Assembly: GCA_905221375.1 (NCBI GenBank)
Contig: CAJNCY010000004.1
Span: 62,001-126,000, forward strand
Direction: 5' to 3'
DNA: 64,000 nucleotides
Source: a bacterium
GTDB lineage: Bacteria > Bacillota > Bacilli > Lactobacillales > Streptococcaceae
A program made the translations under genes and the position numbers. The notes beneath the pieces are model-generated. The model saw only the letters and a program-made list of their open reading frames with translations. It did not search any database and was not told where the DNA came from. The number at the start of each line of letters is the position of its first letter. The first letter of the stretch is position 1. This document shows positions 9,969 through 17,836 of the stretch, in pieces.

Positions 9969-11681
9969 CTAATCTTTGCCACCTAGTTTCTCGTTGATTT
10001 TCATCATCACACTAGCAATTTTTTCACCCCAATAAGGGTCTGAGGCATATTCCACATTCATACCAGACGCCTTGTTCCCAAGGAAAGTTCTGCCCCTATC
10101 GATATAATTTTCCTTAATCCACTTGGTTGCTCCTAAAATTCCCTTATCCACATCATCAAATGTCTTGGCAGAAAGGTAAGGGGTCGTATCATAGGCTGTA
10201 ATTCCAAAGAAATTATTCTTATCTTTGGCAATCTTACTTCGTCCCCAATCACTTTCTAAGGCACTATGAGCAAGGAGATAGAGGGCATTGATATGGTAAT
10301 GTTCTTCGGCTTCCTTAAAGGTAGCTCCCTTATTTTCCAAGAGACTATTGTCAATATTTAACAGACTAAATACCTTATCCAAATCTTCAGCACTATAGTT
10401 TGTAGCCTCTGTCAAATCTTTGAAAAGGAAGGGATTTTCAAGGTTAAAACCATCAAAATGCAGCCCATCTGCCGAATAATATTTCTTGCCTACTTCCATA
10501 TCAGAAAGATGAGAAGCTACTGGGATACTAGCATTTTGAGCCACATAGTGATAAAAACGATGTCCATCACTCTCATAATAAGGGATAAAATCCTTGCTGG
10601 CGTCTAGTGCTTGTAAATCTTCTGTTTTCATATATCCTGACAAACCAGAGACAGTAATAGCCAGGCGTTTGTCATCACTCTTTCTGTCCTTATCAAGCCA
10701 GACGACACTACCTTGCGATATATAGGATAGCTTTTCACCATCTGCATTATAAACATTTGCTGTGATAGGCACTACTTGATAGTAATCTGCATTTTCATTT
10801 GTAGTTTTTTCTCCAAGCAATTTACCATCGTTTCCAAGCTGATAACCATCTACTGTCTCATTTTTCGCCATGTAGCCACCAGATTTGAAGTAATACCAGG
10901 CTTGACTTTTAGAATCGTATAACCATTCTTTCTCAGTCATTTTGCCATCAGACTTGAGGTAAAACCATGACTCTTTATCCCAAATCCATTCATTTGCTGC
11001 CATATAGCCACCAGATTTGAGATAATAATAGTGAGCATTTTCGAAAATCCATTCTTTATCAGCATGATTTCCATTTTCTTTAATATAAAACCAAGATTGG
11101 TATTGTTTGTCAAAAAGCCAACCTTGCTGTACTTTGGCACCACTAGCATTCACATAAGCCTGGTCAATCCACTGACTTGTCAGTAGATAACCACCGGATT
11201 TGAAATAATAGTCCTTCCCTTTGATTTGGAGCCATTCTTTCTCTGCGTGTTGTCCATCTGCTTTGATATAAAACCAAGCGTCGTATTGAGAATCAAATAC
11301 CCAGTCTTCTATTACTTTGGCCCCTGTTGCACCAACATAGGAAGTTCCTACCCAAGCATTTCTTTTCATCTTTCCATTTTGGTCAAGATAATAGAAGGCT
11401 CCCTTGTCTTCTATCCATTCTGACTTGGCCATATAGCCACCAGATTTGAGGTAAAAATAGTCGTCACCTTGCTTCAGCCATTCATTTTCAGCATAGTTAG
11501 CATCTGCTTTGATATAAAACCAAGATTGATACTGAGCATCAAAAACCCATTCATTAGCTGCTTGACTACCATCTGCTTTCAGATACTGTTTACCTTGCCA
11601 AGTGCCATCGCTAGCCATTGCACTCTCTGGTCTGGCTAAGAAAAATAGCAGGGCTAAAAAAATAAATTTCAATTTCTTCAT
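9969..11681 (-). CDS. lytB: Choline-binding endo-beta-N-acetylglucosaminidase LytB
   Basis: LytB is the daughter-cell-separating murein hydrolase of pneumococcus and relatives. The 570-residue product starts with a signal peptide (MKKLKFIFLALLFFLARPES, cleavage probably near AMAS). About twelve choline-binding repeats of the W-x-YY/SWFYIK-GG-M/A type follow (about 24-285), then a linker with SH3-like and WW-like parts and a GH73 glucosaminidase domain with the catalytic glutamate in ALESDWGRSK (E476). MKKLKF is chosen because AGAGG lies 10 nt upstream; the upstream MSKNRG sits on top of the -10 (TTGATATAATG, 11712-11717). Pneumococcal LytB is longer, near 700 residues with more repeats as I recall it, so the array here looks contracted. 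Confidence 0.95.
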   Translation of the reverse strand: MKKLKFIFLALLFFLARPESAMASDGTWQGKQYLKADGSQAANEWVFDAQYQSWFYIKADANYAENEWLKQGDDYFYLKSGGYMAKSEWIEDKGAFYYLDQNGKMKRNAWVGTSYVGATGAKVIEDWVFDSQYDAWFYIKADGQHAEKEWLQIKGKDYYFKSGGYLLTSQWIDQAYVNASGAKVQQGWLFDKQYQSWFYIKENGNHADKEWIFENAHYYYLKSGGYMAANEWIWDKESWFYLKSDGKMTEKEWLYDSKSQAWYYFKSGGYMAKNETVDGYQLGNDGKLLGEKTTNENADYYQVVPITANVYNADGEKLSYISQGSVVWLDKDRKSDDKRLAITVSGLSGYMKTEDLQALDASKDFIPYYESDGHRFYHYVAQNASIPVASHLSDMEVGKKYYSADGLHFDGFNLENPFLFKDLTEATNYSAEDLDKVFSLLNIDNSLLENKGATFKEAEEHYHINALYLLAHSALESDWGRSKIAKDKNNFFGITAYDTTPYLSAKTFDDVDKGILGATKWIKENYIDRGRTFLGNKASGMNVEYASDPYWGEKIASVMMKINEKLGGKD

Positions 11682-11750
11682 TAATTTACTTCCTCTGTTC
11701 TTACTCATTTCATTATATCAAAATTCTCTATAATCAACATTACAAACTAA

Positions 11751-11773
11751 TAAAAATCAAGAACAGATTGATT
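11751..11773 (-). terminator. Weak terminator after pyrDb
   Basis: An AATCAA / TTGATT stem with a six-base loop and a short T-run (TTTTTATT) on the minus strand follows the pyrDb stop. The short AT-rich stem makes it only moderately convincing; some read-through into lytB is possible. Confidence 0.5.
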
Positions 11774-11778
11774 GCAGT

Positions 11779-13528
<1,750 letters not shown>

Positions 13529-13707
13529 GACTTTTCCTCCTTAAATTTTAAGGGGACCAGATAAATAAAAGACCTTGCGATTGCAAGGCCTCAGTTAAAA
13601 TCGTACAAGACAAGAGAGCACGCTCAAAAAGTCTCCCCTAGAAAATTGTACTATTCTTTTATCTGACACCTTGTGAGTCTCTCTGGACTCCCCTTAAAGG
13701 TTAAATT
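13529..13707 (-). promoter_or_regulatory. PyrR-type attenuator leader of pyrK-pyrDb
   Basis: On the minus strand the leader carries GTCCAGAGAGACTCACAAGG (revcomp of 13669-13688), a close match to the conserved PyrR-binding loop (UCCAGAGAGGCU). About 80 nt later comes a terminator stem GGCCTTGC/GCAAGGTC at 13571-13590 followed by TTTTATTT. In PyrR systems, UMP-bound PyrR stabilises the anti-antiterminator so the terminator forms and pyr genes are switched off. The pyrR gene itself is not in the window. The motif and hairpin are seen; the ligand response is inferred from the family. Confidence 0.88.
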
Positions 13708-13713
13708 TTTATT

Positions 13714-13742
13714 AGTATACTCTTTCAGCTAAAAAAAGTCAA
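13714..13742 (-). promoter_or_regulatory. SigA promoter of pyrK-pyrDb, embedded in the gloA terminator
   Basis: TTGACT (-35, 13737-13742), a 17-bp spacer and TATACT (-10, 13714-13719) on the minus strand. The -35 is formed by the last bases of the 3' arm and the start of the T-run of the gloA terminator. Confidence 0.85.
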
Positions 13743-13767
13743 GTAGAAAACGAACATTCTACTTGAC
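13731..13767 (-). terminator. Terminator of gloA
   Basis: A perfect GTCAAGTAGAA / TTCTACTTGAC stem with an eight-base loop, followed by seven T on the minus strand: a strong intrinsic terminator directly after gloA. Confidence 0.9.
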
Positions 13768-13776
13768 CTCACGAGA

Positions 13777-14157
13777 TTATTTTTCACGAATGACTTCGAC
13801 CTTGTAGCCATCAGGGTCTTTGACAAAGTAATAGTTAGGTGCAGTTCCTGGTAAGCCATTTGGCTCAGTCACTTCATAGCCTTTTGCACTGTGCTCTTGA
13901 TGAAGAGCCTCAAGATCAGGTGTACTTAGAGCAATATGGGCAAACCCATCACCGACCACATAAGGACCATGATCGTAATTATAAGTCAACTCCAACTCAT
14001 AGTCGTCACCTTCAAGTCCTAGATAAACAATGGTAAAAGCATGATCTGGAAAATCTCTGCGACGCAATTCTTTAAAACCAAAAGCATCTTGATAAAATGC
14101 GATTGATTTTTCAAGATTTTCTACTCGCAAGCAAGTGTGTAGCATTTTTGAAGCCAT
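13777..14157 (-). CDS. gloA: Glyoxalase I family protein (lactoylglutathione lyase)
   Basis: A 126-residue vicinal-oxygen-chelate protein with the two beta-alpha-beta-beta-beta modules of glyoxalase I. The first includes MLHTCLRVENLEKSIAFY and the second HIALSTPDLEALHQEH, with metal ligands expected at H7, E58, H75 and E123. The enzyme isomerises the methylglyoxal-thiol hemithioacetal. MASKML is chosen as start because AAAGGAG stands in front of it, seven codons inside the open frame. It sits alone between rplT and the pyrK promoter and ends in its own strong terminator. The natural thiol cofactor cannot be told from the sequence. Confidence 0.88.
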   Translation of the reverse strand: MASKMLHTCLRVENLEKSIAFYQDAFGFKELRRRDFPDHAFTIVYLGLEGDDYELELTYNYDHGPYVVGDGFAHIALSTPDLEALHQEHSAKGYEVTEPNGLPGTAPNYYFVKDPDGYKVEVIREK

Positions 14158-14215
14158 ATTTTTCTCCTTTATTTTCAAAAAGACTGGGACAATCCTGTTC
14201 CAGTCTCATCAGTTA

Positions 14216-14575
14216 TTATTTACCAAGTTTTGCTTTAGCTGCATCTGCAAGAGCTGTGAAAGCTGCTGCATCGTTAACAGCCAAGTCAGCAAGCATTTTA
14301 CGGTTAACTTCGATCTCAGCCAATTTCAAACCATGCATCAATTGTGAGTATGAAAGTCCGTTCATACGAGCTGCCGCGTTGATACGAGTGATCCACAATT
14401 TGCGGAAGTCACGTTTTTTCTGACGACGGTCACGGTATGCATAGTAGTAAGAGTTCATTACTTGTTCTTTTGCAGTACGGAACAAGATGTGTTTAGCTCC
14501 ATAGTAACCTTTTGCTAATTTAAGAATACGTTTACGACGTTTGCGTGATACAACGCCACCTTTAACACGTGCCAT
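14216..14575 (-). CDS. rplT: Ribosomal protein L20
   Basis: The 119-residue, very basic protein begins [19 protein letters not shown] and is unmistakably L20, which binds 23S rRNA early in 50S assembly. It is the last gene of infC-rpmI-rplT. In Firmicutes L20 represses this operon by binding the infC leader, which it mimics as rRNA; a matching leader is present upstream of infC. AGGAAATAA precedes the ATG. Confidence 0.98.
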   Translation of the reverse strand: MARVKGGVVSRKRRKRILKLAKGYYGAKHILFRTAKEQVMNSYYYAYRDRRQKKRDFRKLWITRINAAARMNGLSYSQLMHGLKLAEIEVNRKMLADLAVNDAAAFTALADAAKAKLGK

Positions 14576-14626
14576 GTTTTATTTCCTCCAAATATTTCCT
14601 AAAATTGTTTACTTACAGTCAAGCTA

Positions 14627-14827
14627 TTATTTCAAGCGAGTAAGCATTGCTTTGATACGTTTGTAATCTCCTGAATGCACCATAGATGCTTTACGAAGAT
14701 GACGACGTTGTTTCTTAGTTTTTCCGTGGAAACGGTGAGAAGTGTAAGCACGGAAACGTTTAAGTCCACCAGAACCTGTACGTTTGAAACGTTTAGCTGA
14801 TGCGCGGTGTGTTTTTTGTTTTGGCAT
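14627..14827 (-). CDS. rpmI: Ribosomal protein L35
   Basis: A 66-residue basic protein ([20 protein letters not shown]) identical in pattern and length to L35 of the 50S subunit. It lies between infC and rplT with short spacers (32 and 51 bp) and an AAAGGAG site, so all three are one transcript and L20 control applies to it too. Confidence 0.98.
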   Translation of the reverse strand: MPKQKTHRASAKRFKRTGSGGLKRFRAYTSHRFHGKTKKQRRHLRKASMVHSGDYKRIKAMLTRLK

Positions 14828-14859
14828 GATTTTTTCTCCTTTATTTAACTTTCTGACAA

Positions 14860-15381
14860 TTACTTTTTGTCAGTCGCTGGCGCCAATTGCATGAACATTT
14901 GACGTCCATCCATTTTAGCACGTTGTTCGATGATGGCAATATCTTGAGTTGCTTCAGCAAACTCGGCTAAAACTTTTGCACCAATCTCTTTATGGGTAAT
15001 CATACGACCCTTAAAGCGAATAGATACCTTAACTTTATTTCCTTTTTCAAGGAATTTGCGTGCATTGCGAAGTTTTGTATCAAAGTCACCCTTGTCAATC
15101 GTTGGACTTAGACGAACTTCTTTCACAGTAACAACACTTTGTTTTTTACGTTGTTCTTTTTGCTTCTTCTGGTACTCAAATTTGAACTTACCGTAGTCCA
15201 TAATTTTTGCAACAGGCGGTTTGGCTTGGGGTTGAATCAATACTAGGTCAACATTGGCGTTATCAGCCAAAGCTTGCGCTTCACTGAGTGGCTTGATGCC
15301 TAGCTGTTCTCCTTCAAGACCAATCAAGCGAACTTCACGTACACGAATCTCATCATTGATGAATAAGTCTTGCTTTGCTAT
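14860..15381 (-). CDS. infC: Translation initiation factor IF-3 (likely AUA start)
   Basis: IF-3 keeps 30S and 50S subunits apart and proofreads the start codon and initiator tRNA. The sequence has the N-domain ([17 protein letters not shown]), a Lys-rich linker ([14 protein letters not shown]) and the C-domain ending MFMQLAPA. No ATG lies near the 5' end. AAGAGGTG at 15389-15396 is correctly spaced only from ATA at 15379-15381, giving a 173-residue protein beginning (M)[13 protein letters not shown] three codons upstream overlaps the Shine-Dalgarno, and a TTG further up lacks one. Non-canonical infC starts (AUU in E. coli and B. subtilis) underlie IF-3 autoregulation, so AUA fits biologically. 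Confidence 0.93.
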
Positions 15382-15541
15382 GGTTTTCACCTCTTTTGTT
15401 TTATTAGAGAAAAACAATAGCGGACTCGTAAATATACAAGCCCGCACGTTATGATAGCGTTTCTTAGAAACTTTTCATCCGTAGGGCCAGGCAACTTAAT
15501 GTCACAAGGCGAGAAGCTCTCACTTCTGCTTTTCTCAACTT
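15382..15541 (-). ncRNA. L20-type leader and attenuator of infC-rpmI-rplT
   Basis: About 160 nt of leader separate the promoter from infC. Its end contains a GC-rich stem GCGGGCT ... AGTCCGC (about 15422-15447 on the minus strand) followed by TATTGTTTTT, which works as a terminator just before the ribosome site. Upstream, GCTTCTCGCCTTGTGAC and TTGCCTGGCCC could form the L20-binding, mutually exclusive structure. The layout matches the Firmicute L20 leader, in which excess L20 promotes termination. The hairpin is seen; the protein ligand is inferred. Confidence 0.75.
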
Positions 15542-15545
15542 TTAT

Positions 15546-15574
15546 ATGATACCAAGTTTTCGAGTCCTTGTCAA
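15546..15574 (-). promoter_or_regulatory. SigA promoter of infC-rpmI-rplT
   Basis: Consensus TTGACA (-35, 15569-15574), a 17-bp spacer and TATCAT (-10, 15546-15551) on the minus strand, the strongest-looking -35 in the window, as expected for a ribosomal operon. Confidence 0.88.
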
Positions 15575-15632
15575 GATAAAAAGTTATTTTTTTGAAAAGT
15601 TTGTGTTTGTATTTTGCATTGATTTCCTAATC

Positions 15633-15663
15633 AAAAAGAGAGAATCAAGGTGATTCCCTCTCT
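15633..15663 (-). terminator. Terminator of the 15.7-17.5 kb ABC operon
   Basis: AGAGAGGGAATCA / TGATTCTCTCT stem with a short loop followed by TTTTTGATT on the minus strand. It isolates the ABC operon from the infC promoter. Confidence 0.85.
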
Positions 15664-15697
15664 ATGTTATTTTTTACTTATTTTCCCTATAGGAAAG

Positions 15698-16882
15698 CTA
15701 GAATCTATTAAAAAATTCTTTTTTCTGTGAACTTCCCCATCTTTCAATAAATAGAATCCCCACTAACAAAAGGATAATCAGGCAAGGAAGTAAGACTAGC
15801 CCCATACCCCAATTTAGATTGACATTATCAATTTGCTTAGGTAATCTTCCAGACAAAATCTCCACTGAACGTAAGTAAGTAAAGGGAATCAGATGTGCAA
15901 TCCTCTGAAGAGGCTGAATTGTTTGGATGCCAAACAATAAGCCAACAATCCCAATGAGTGAAAGAAAGAGGACAGGCATTTTTTGCTTGAAAAAGTAAGC
16001 AATCAAGTAGACGACTTCCACAATAACGATAAAAGCTAAGAAAGTTAAGAGCAAGCTAGGAAATAACACATCCTGTATTTTCCCAATAGTTACTTCTTGA
16101 TTCGTTAAGCTATAGATCGGGTAGGGATAATCTAACTGTCCAAAACCACTTATCAGACTTCCCACTAGAAAAGAAAATCCGCTGATTCCGATAAACAGCA
16201 CAGTTACATAATCCACCCCAACTCCAAGAGAAGACATTGCAAATGTCACTTTTGAAAAAGGATATAATTGAGCTGTATCCAGATGATTTTGATATCTTTC
16301 TGCAAATAGTTGCGTTAGCATAAAAATAATAGCAATCACAAATAAGCTTGGGATGATAACTCCTAAAATCCAGACAATCTGATCAATCCCGTGGGTCGGA
16401 TAATCTAAATTGTGGGCTTTTATGTTCAAGGGATATAAGGCTTGGTAAATCTTTCGCTCGCGGTCAGCCCCCATTTTTAGTTCAGAGCTAGAAGTCGGGG
16501 TATTTGATATCCTTTCATAATTCTTCTCTTCATCTTGCCACTGCAAATAGTAGGCTTCTTTCCATCGCCCTTCTTTTAATAAAGTCAGAATTTCTGTCTT
16601 TTGAGTCAAATGATTTTTTTGCACGTCTAAAGTATTTTTAGCAACTTGGTATTCCTCCGAGCTGGTGTCAGATATTTGGGAGAGTTTCTCTTCATATTCA
16701 TTGATGATTCTCTCTTGTTTTACAAGACGGGTTTCCAACTCGCTCTCCAAGCTGTGTGAGTTTGCAGTCCGACTATTTAAATAAAAGGTAACACCGAGTC
16801 CAGATACAAATAAAGCTAAGATAATCCAGTTTAAGCGACTTTTGAAAACTTTTTTCAATAAAAATAGACTAACATCTTTCAT
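15698..16882 (-). CDS. ABC-2-type membrane permease, uncharacterised
   Basis: A 394-residue membrane protein. One N-terminal helix (about 16-34) is followed by some 130 extracytoplasmic, mostly coiled-coil residues rich in Glu, Lys and Ser, then five further hydrophobic segments (about 168-190, 222-246, 288-310, 317-336, 364-386). This is the layout of ABC-2 exporters that move peptides or give bacteriocin immunity, where the outer domain senses or handles the substrate. It starts 3 bp after the ATPase and is certainly its partner. I do not recognise a specific characterised family; substrate and direction are unknown. Pneumococci have a homologous pair at the same place next to comEC and infC, so it looks like lineage core rather than recent cargo. 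Confidence 0.8.
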   Translation of the reverse strand: MKDVSLFLLKKVFKSRLNWIILALFVSGLGVTFYLNSRTANSHSLESELETRLVKQERIINEYEEKLSQISDTSSEEYQVAKNTLDVQKNHLTQKTEILTLLKEGRWKEAYYLQWQDEEKNYERISNTPTSSSELKMGADRERKIYQALYPLNIKAHNLDYPTHGIDQIVWILGVIIPSLFVIAIIFMLTQLFAERYQNHLDTAQLYPFSKVTFAMSSLGVGVDYVTVLFIGISGFSFLVGSLISGFGQLDYPYPIYSLTNQEVTIGKIQDVLFPSLLLTFLAFIVIVEVVYLIAYFFKQKMPVLFLSLIGIVGLLFGIQTIQPLQRIAHLIPFTYLRSVEILSGRLPKQIDNVNLNWGMGLVLLPCLIILLLVGILFIERWGSSQKKEFFNRF

Positions 16883-16885
16883 AAA

Positions 16886-17473
16886 CTAAACCTCTTCTAT
16901 TTGCCCCTGATGAATGGTTACTACTCTATCACAGACATCAACCAACTCTTCCTTATAGTGGGAACTTAAAAGAACCAACTGTTCTTGTCTATCGATTTGT
17001 GCTAGCCTATCAAAAAACTTCTGTCGATAATACTCATCTAAGCCATTTGTAATCTCATCCATAAGCCAGCATTTGGCCTGACTGAGGAAATACATGGCAA
17101 TCACCAAGCGTTGCTTCATGCCTAAGGAATACTTGCGAATGGGAAGACTGATATAGTCCGACATTTCCCAGTAATCAATTTCATCCCCCAAGTTCAGCCC
17201 TGACTTCCAGATGTTTTTGATAAGACGAAGGTAGTCCATCCCACTTAAGTTTTCATCCAGCCATTCAATACTCTCATAATAAAATAAAGAAGGAGGGGCT
17301 ACGATATTTCCGCTACTTATAGGAATTAAATTGCTAATGGCGCGGAACAGTGTCGTCTTTCCAGAACCATTGATAGCAAGAATACCATAAATCCTACCCT
17401 TTTCAAATGTGAAATCAACATCTTGTAAGATGACTTGTCGCGTTTTTAAGGTCACATGAGTAAGCTGCAACAT
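16886..17473 (-). CDS. ABC transporter ATP-binding protein (partner of adjacent permease)
   Basis: A short 195-residue ABC ATPase. The Walker A is slightly unusual (AINGSGKTT, where the first residue is normally Gly-Pro). The signature region is YSLGMKQRLVIA, with SLGMK in place of LSGGQ as is usual for drug and bacteriocin exporters of the BcrA type. Walker B is CWLMDEITNGLD, and LSSHYKEE supplies the switch histidine. It powers the permease encoded 3 bp downstream. AAGGAGG precedes the ATG. The upstream 360 bp hold a good promoter about 290 bp away and an unusual leader, described separately. A bacitracin- or lantibiotic-resistance role is possible but unproven. Confidence 0.88.
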   Translation of the reverse strand: MLQLTHVTLKTRQVILQDVDFTFEKGRIYGILAINGSGKTTLFRAISNLIPISSGNIVAPPSLFYYESIEWLDENLSGMDYLRLIKNIWKSGLNLGDEIDYWEMSDYISLPIRKYSLGMKQRLVIAMYFLSQAKCWLMDEITNGLDEYYRQKFFDRLAQIDRQEQLVLLSSHYKEELVDVCDRVVTIHQGQIEEV

Positions 17474-17583
17474 ATCTAGCCCTCCTTTTTATCACTCTTT
17501 AAGGATTAACAACCACCGTTGTAATAATTTATGTCTCTAAAAAATCGTAATTTCAACTACCATCAACTTTATACTCATCATAT

Positions 17584-17629
17584 CTATCATAACGAGACTA
17601 TGATAGTTCGTACTATATTTTCTATCATA
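17584..17629. repeat. Three alternating arms CTATCATA/TATGATAG (operator-like or switch-like)
   Basis: CTATCATA at 17584-17591, TATGATAG at 17599-17606 and CTATCATA again at 17622-17629. The middle arm can pair with either neighbour, giving two mutually exclusive hairpins in RNA or two overlapping operator half-site pairs in DNA. It lies in the leader of the ABC exporter operon. Confidence 0.6.
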
Positions 17630-17689
17630 CCGATAACTTTTAAGAACGCTTATAATAGATACACTGAACTGAAAAAGACCAACAATAAA

Positions 17690-17731
17690 TTAACTAATTA
17701 AACGACTTTTGAAAATTTTTAATGCTTTCAT
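17690..17731 (-). pseudogene. Relic resembling the 5' end of the ABC permease
   Basis: A 13-codon frame (MKALKIFKSRLIS then stop) without a ribosome site. It shares 17 of 18 bases (17698-17715) with the permease gene around 16831-16848, in the same frame, both encoding FKSRL after a basic start. I read it as the remnant of a second or ancestral permease copy; chance similarity cannot be fully excluded. Confidence 0.4.
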
Positions 17732-17764
17732 TGCATTTATATAATCGATATTGTAAACGCTTTT

Positions 17765-17793
17765 ATTATATCGTTTTTATCATTATTATGCAA
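17765..17793 (-). promoter_or_regulatory. Candidate SigA promoter of the ABC exporter operon
   Basis: TTGCAT (-35, 17788-17793), a 17-bp spacer and perfect TATAAT (-10, 17765-17770) on the minus strand, about 290 bp before the ATPase start. Confidence 0.7.
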
Positions 17794-17836
17794 CAGATTT
17801 TTAGTTTATTTTACTAATATATAATATTTGTCCTTC

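Larger units (their letters stand above)
17474..17836 (-). other. AT-rich intergenic region upstream of the ABC operon
   Basis: No full gene is visible in these 363 bases. On the minus strand they contain, in order, a good SigA promoter (17765-17793), a 13-codon relic resembling the permease N-terminus (17690-17731), three 8-bp arms of one palindrome (17584-17629), and the ATPase ribosome site. If that promoter is used the ABC mRNA has an unusually long leader of about 290 nt. The stretch just after comEC carries no clear terminator. Confidence 0.6.

Noticed and set aside
17540..17640. Considered as a CRISPR-like array because of three repeated arms
   Set aside because: The arms are only 8 bp, alternate in orientation and have unequal short spacers; no cas genes nearby.
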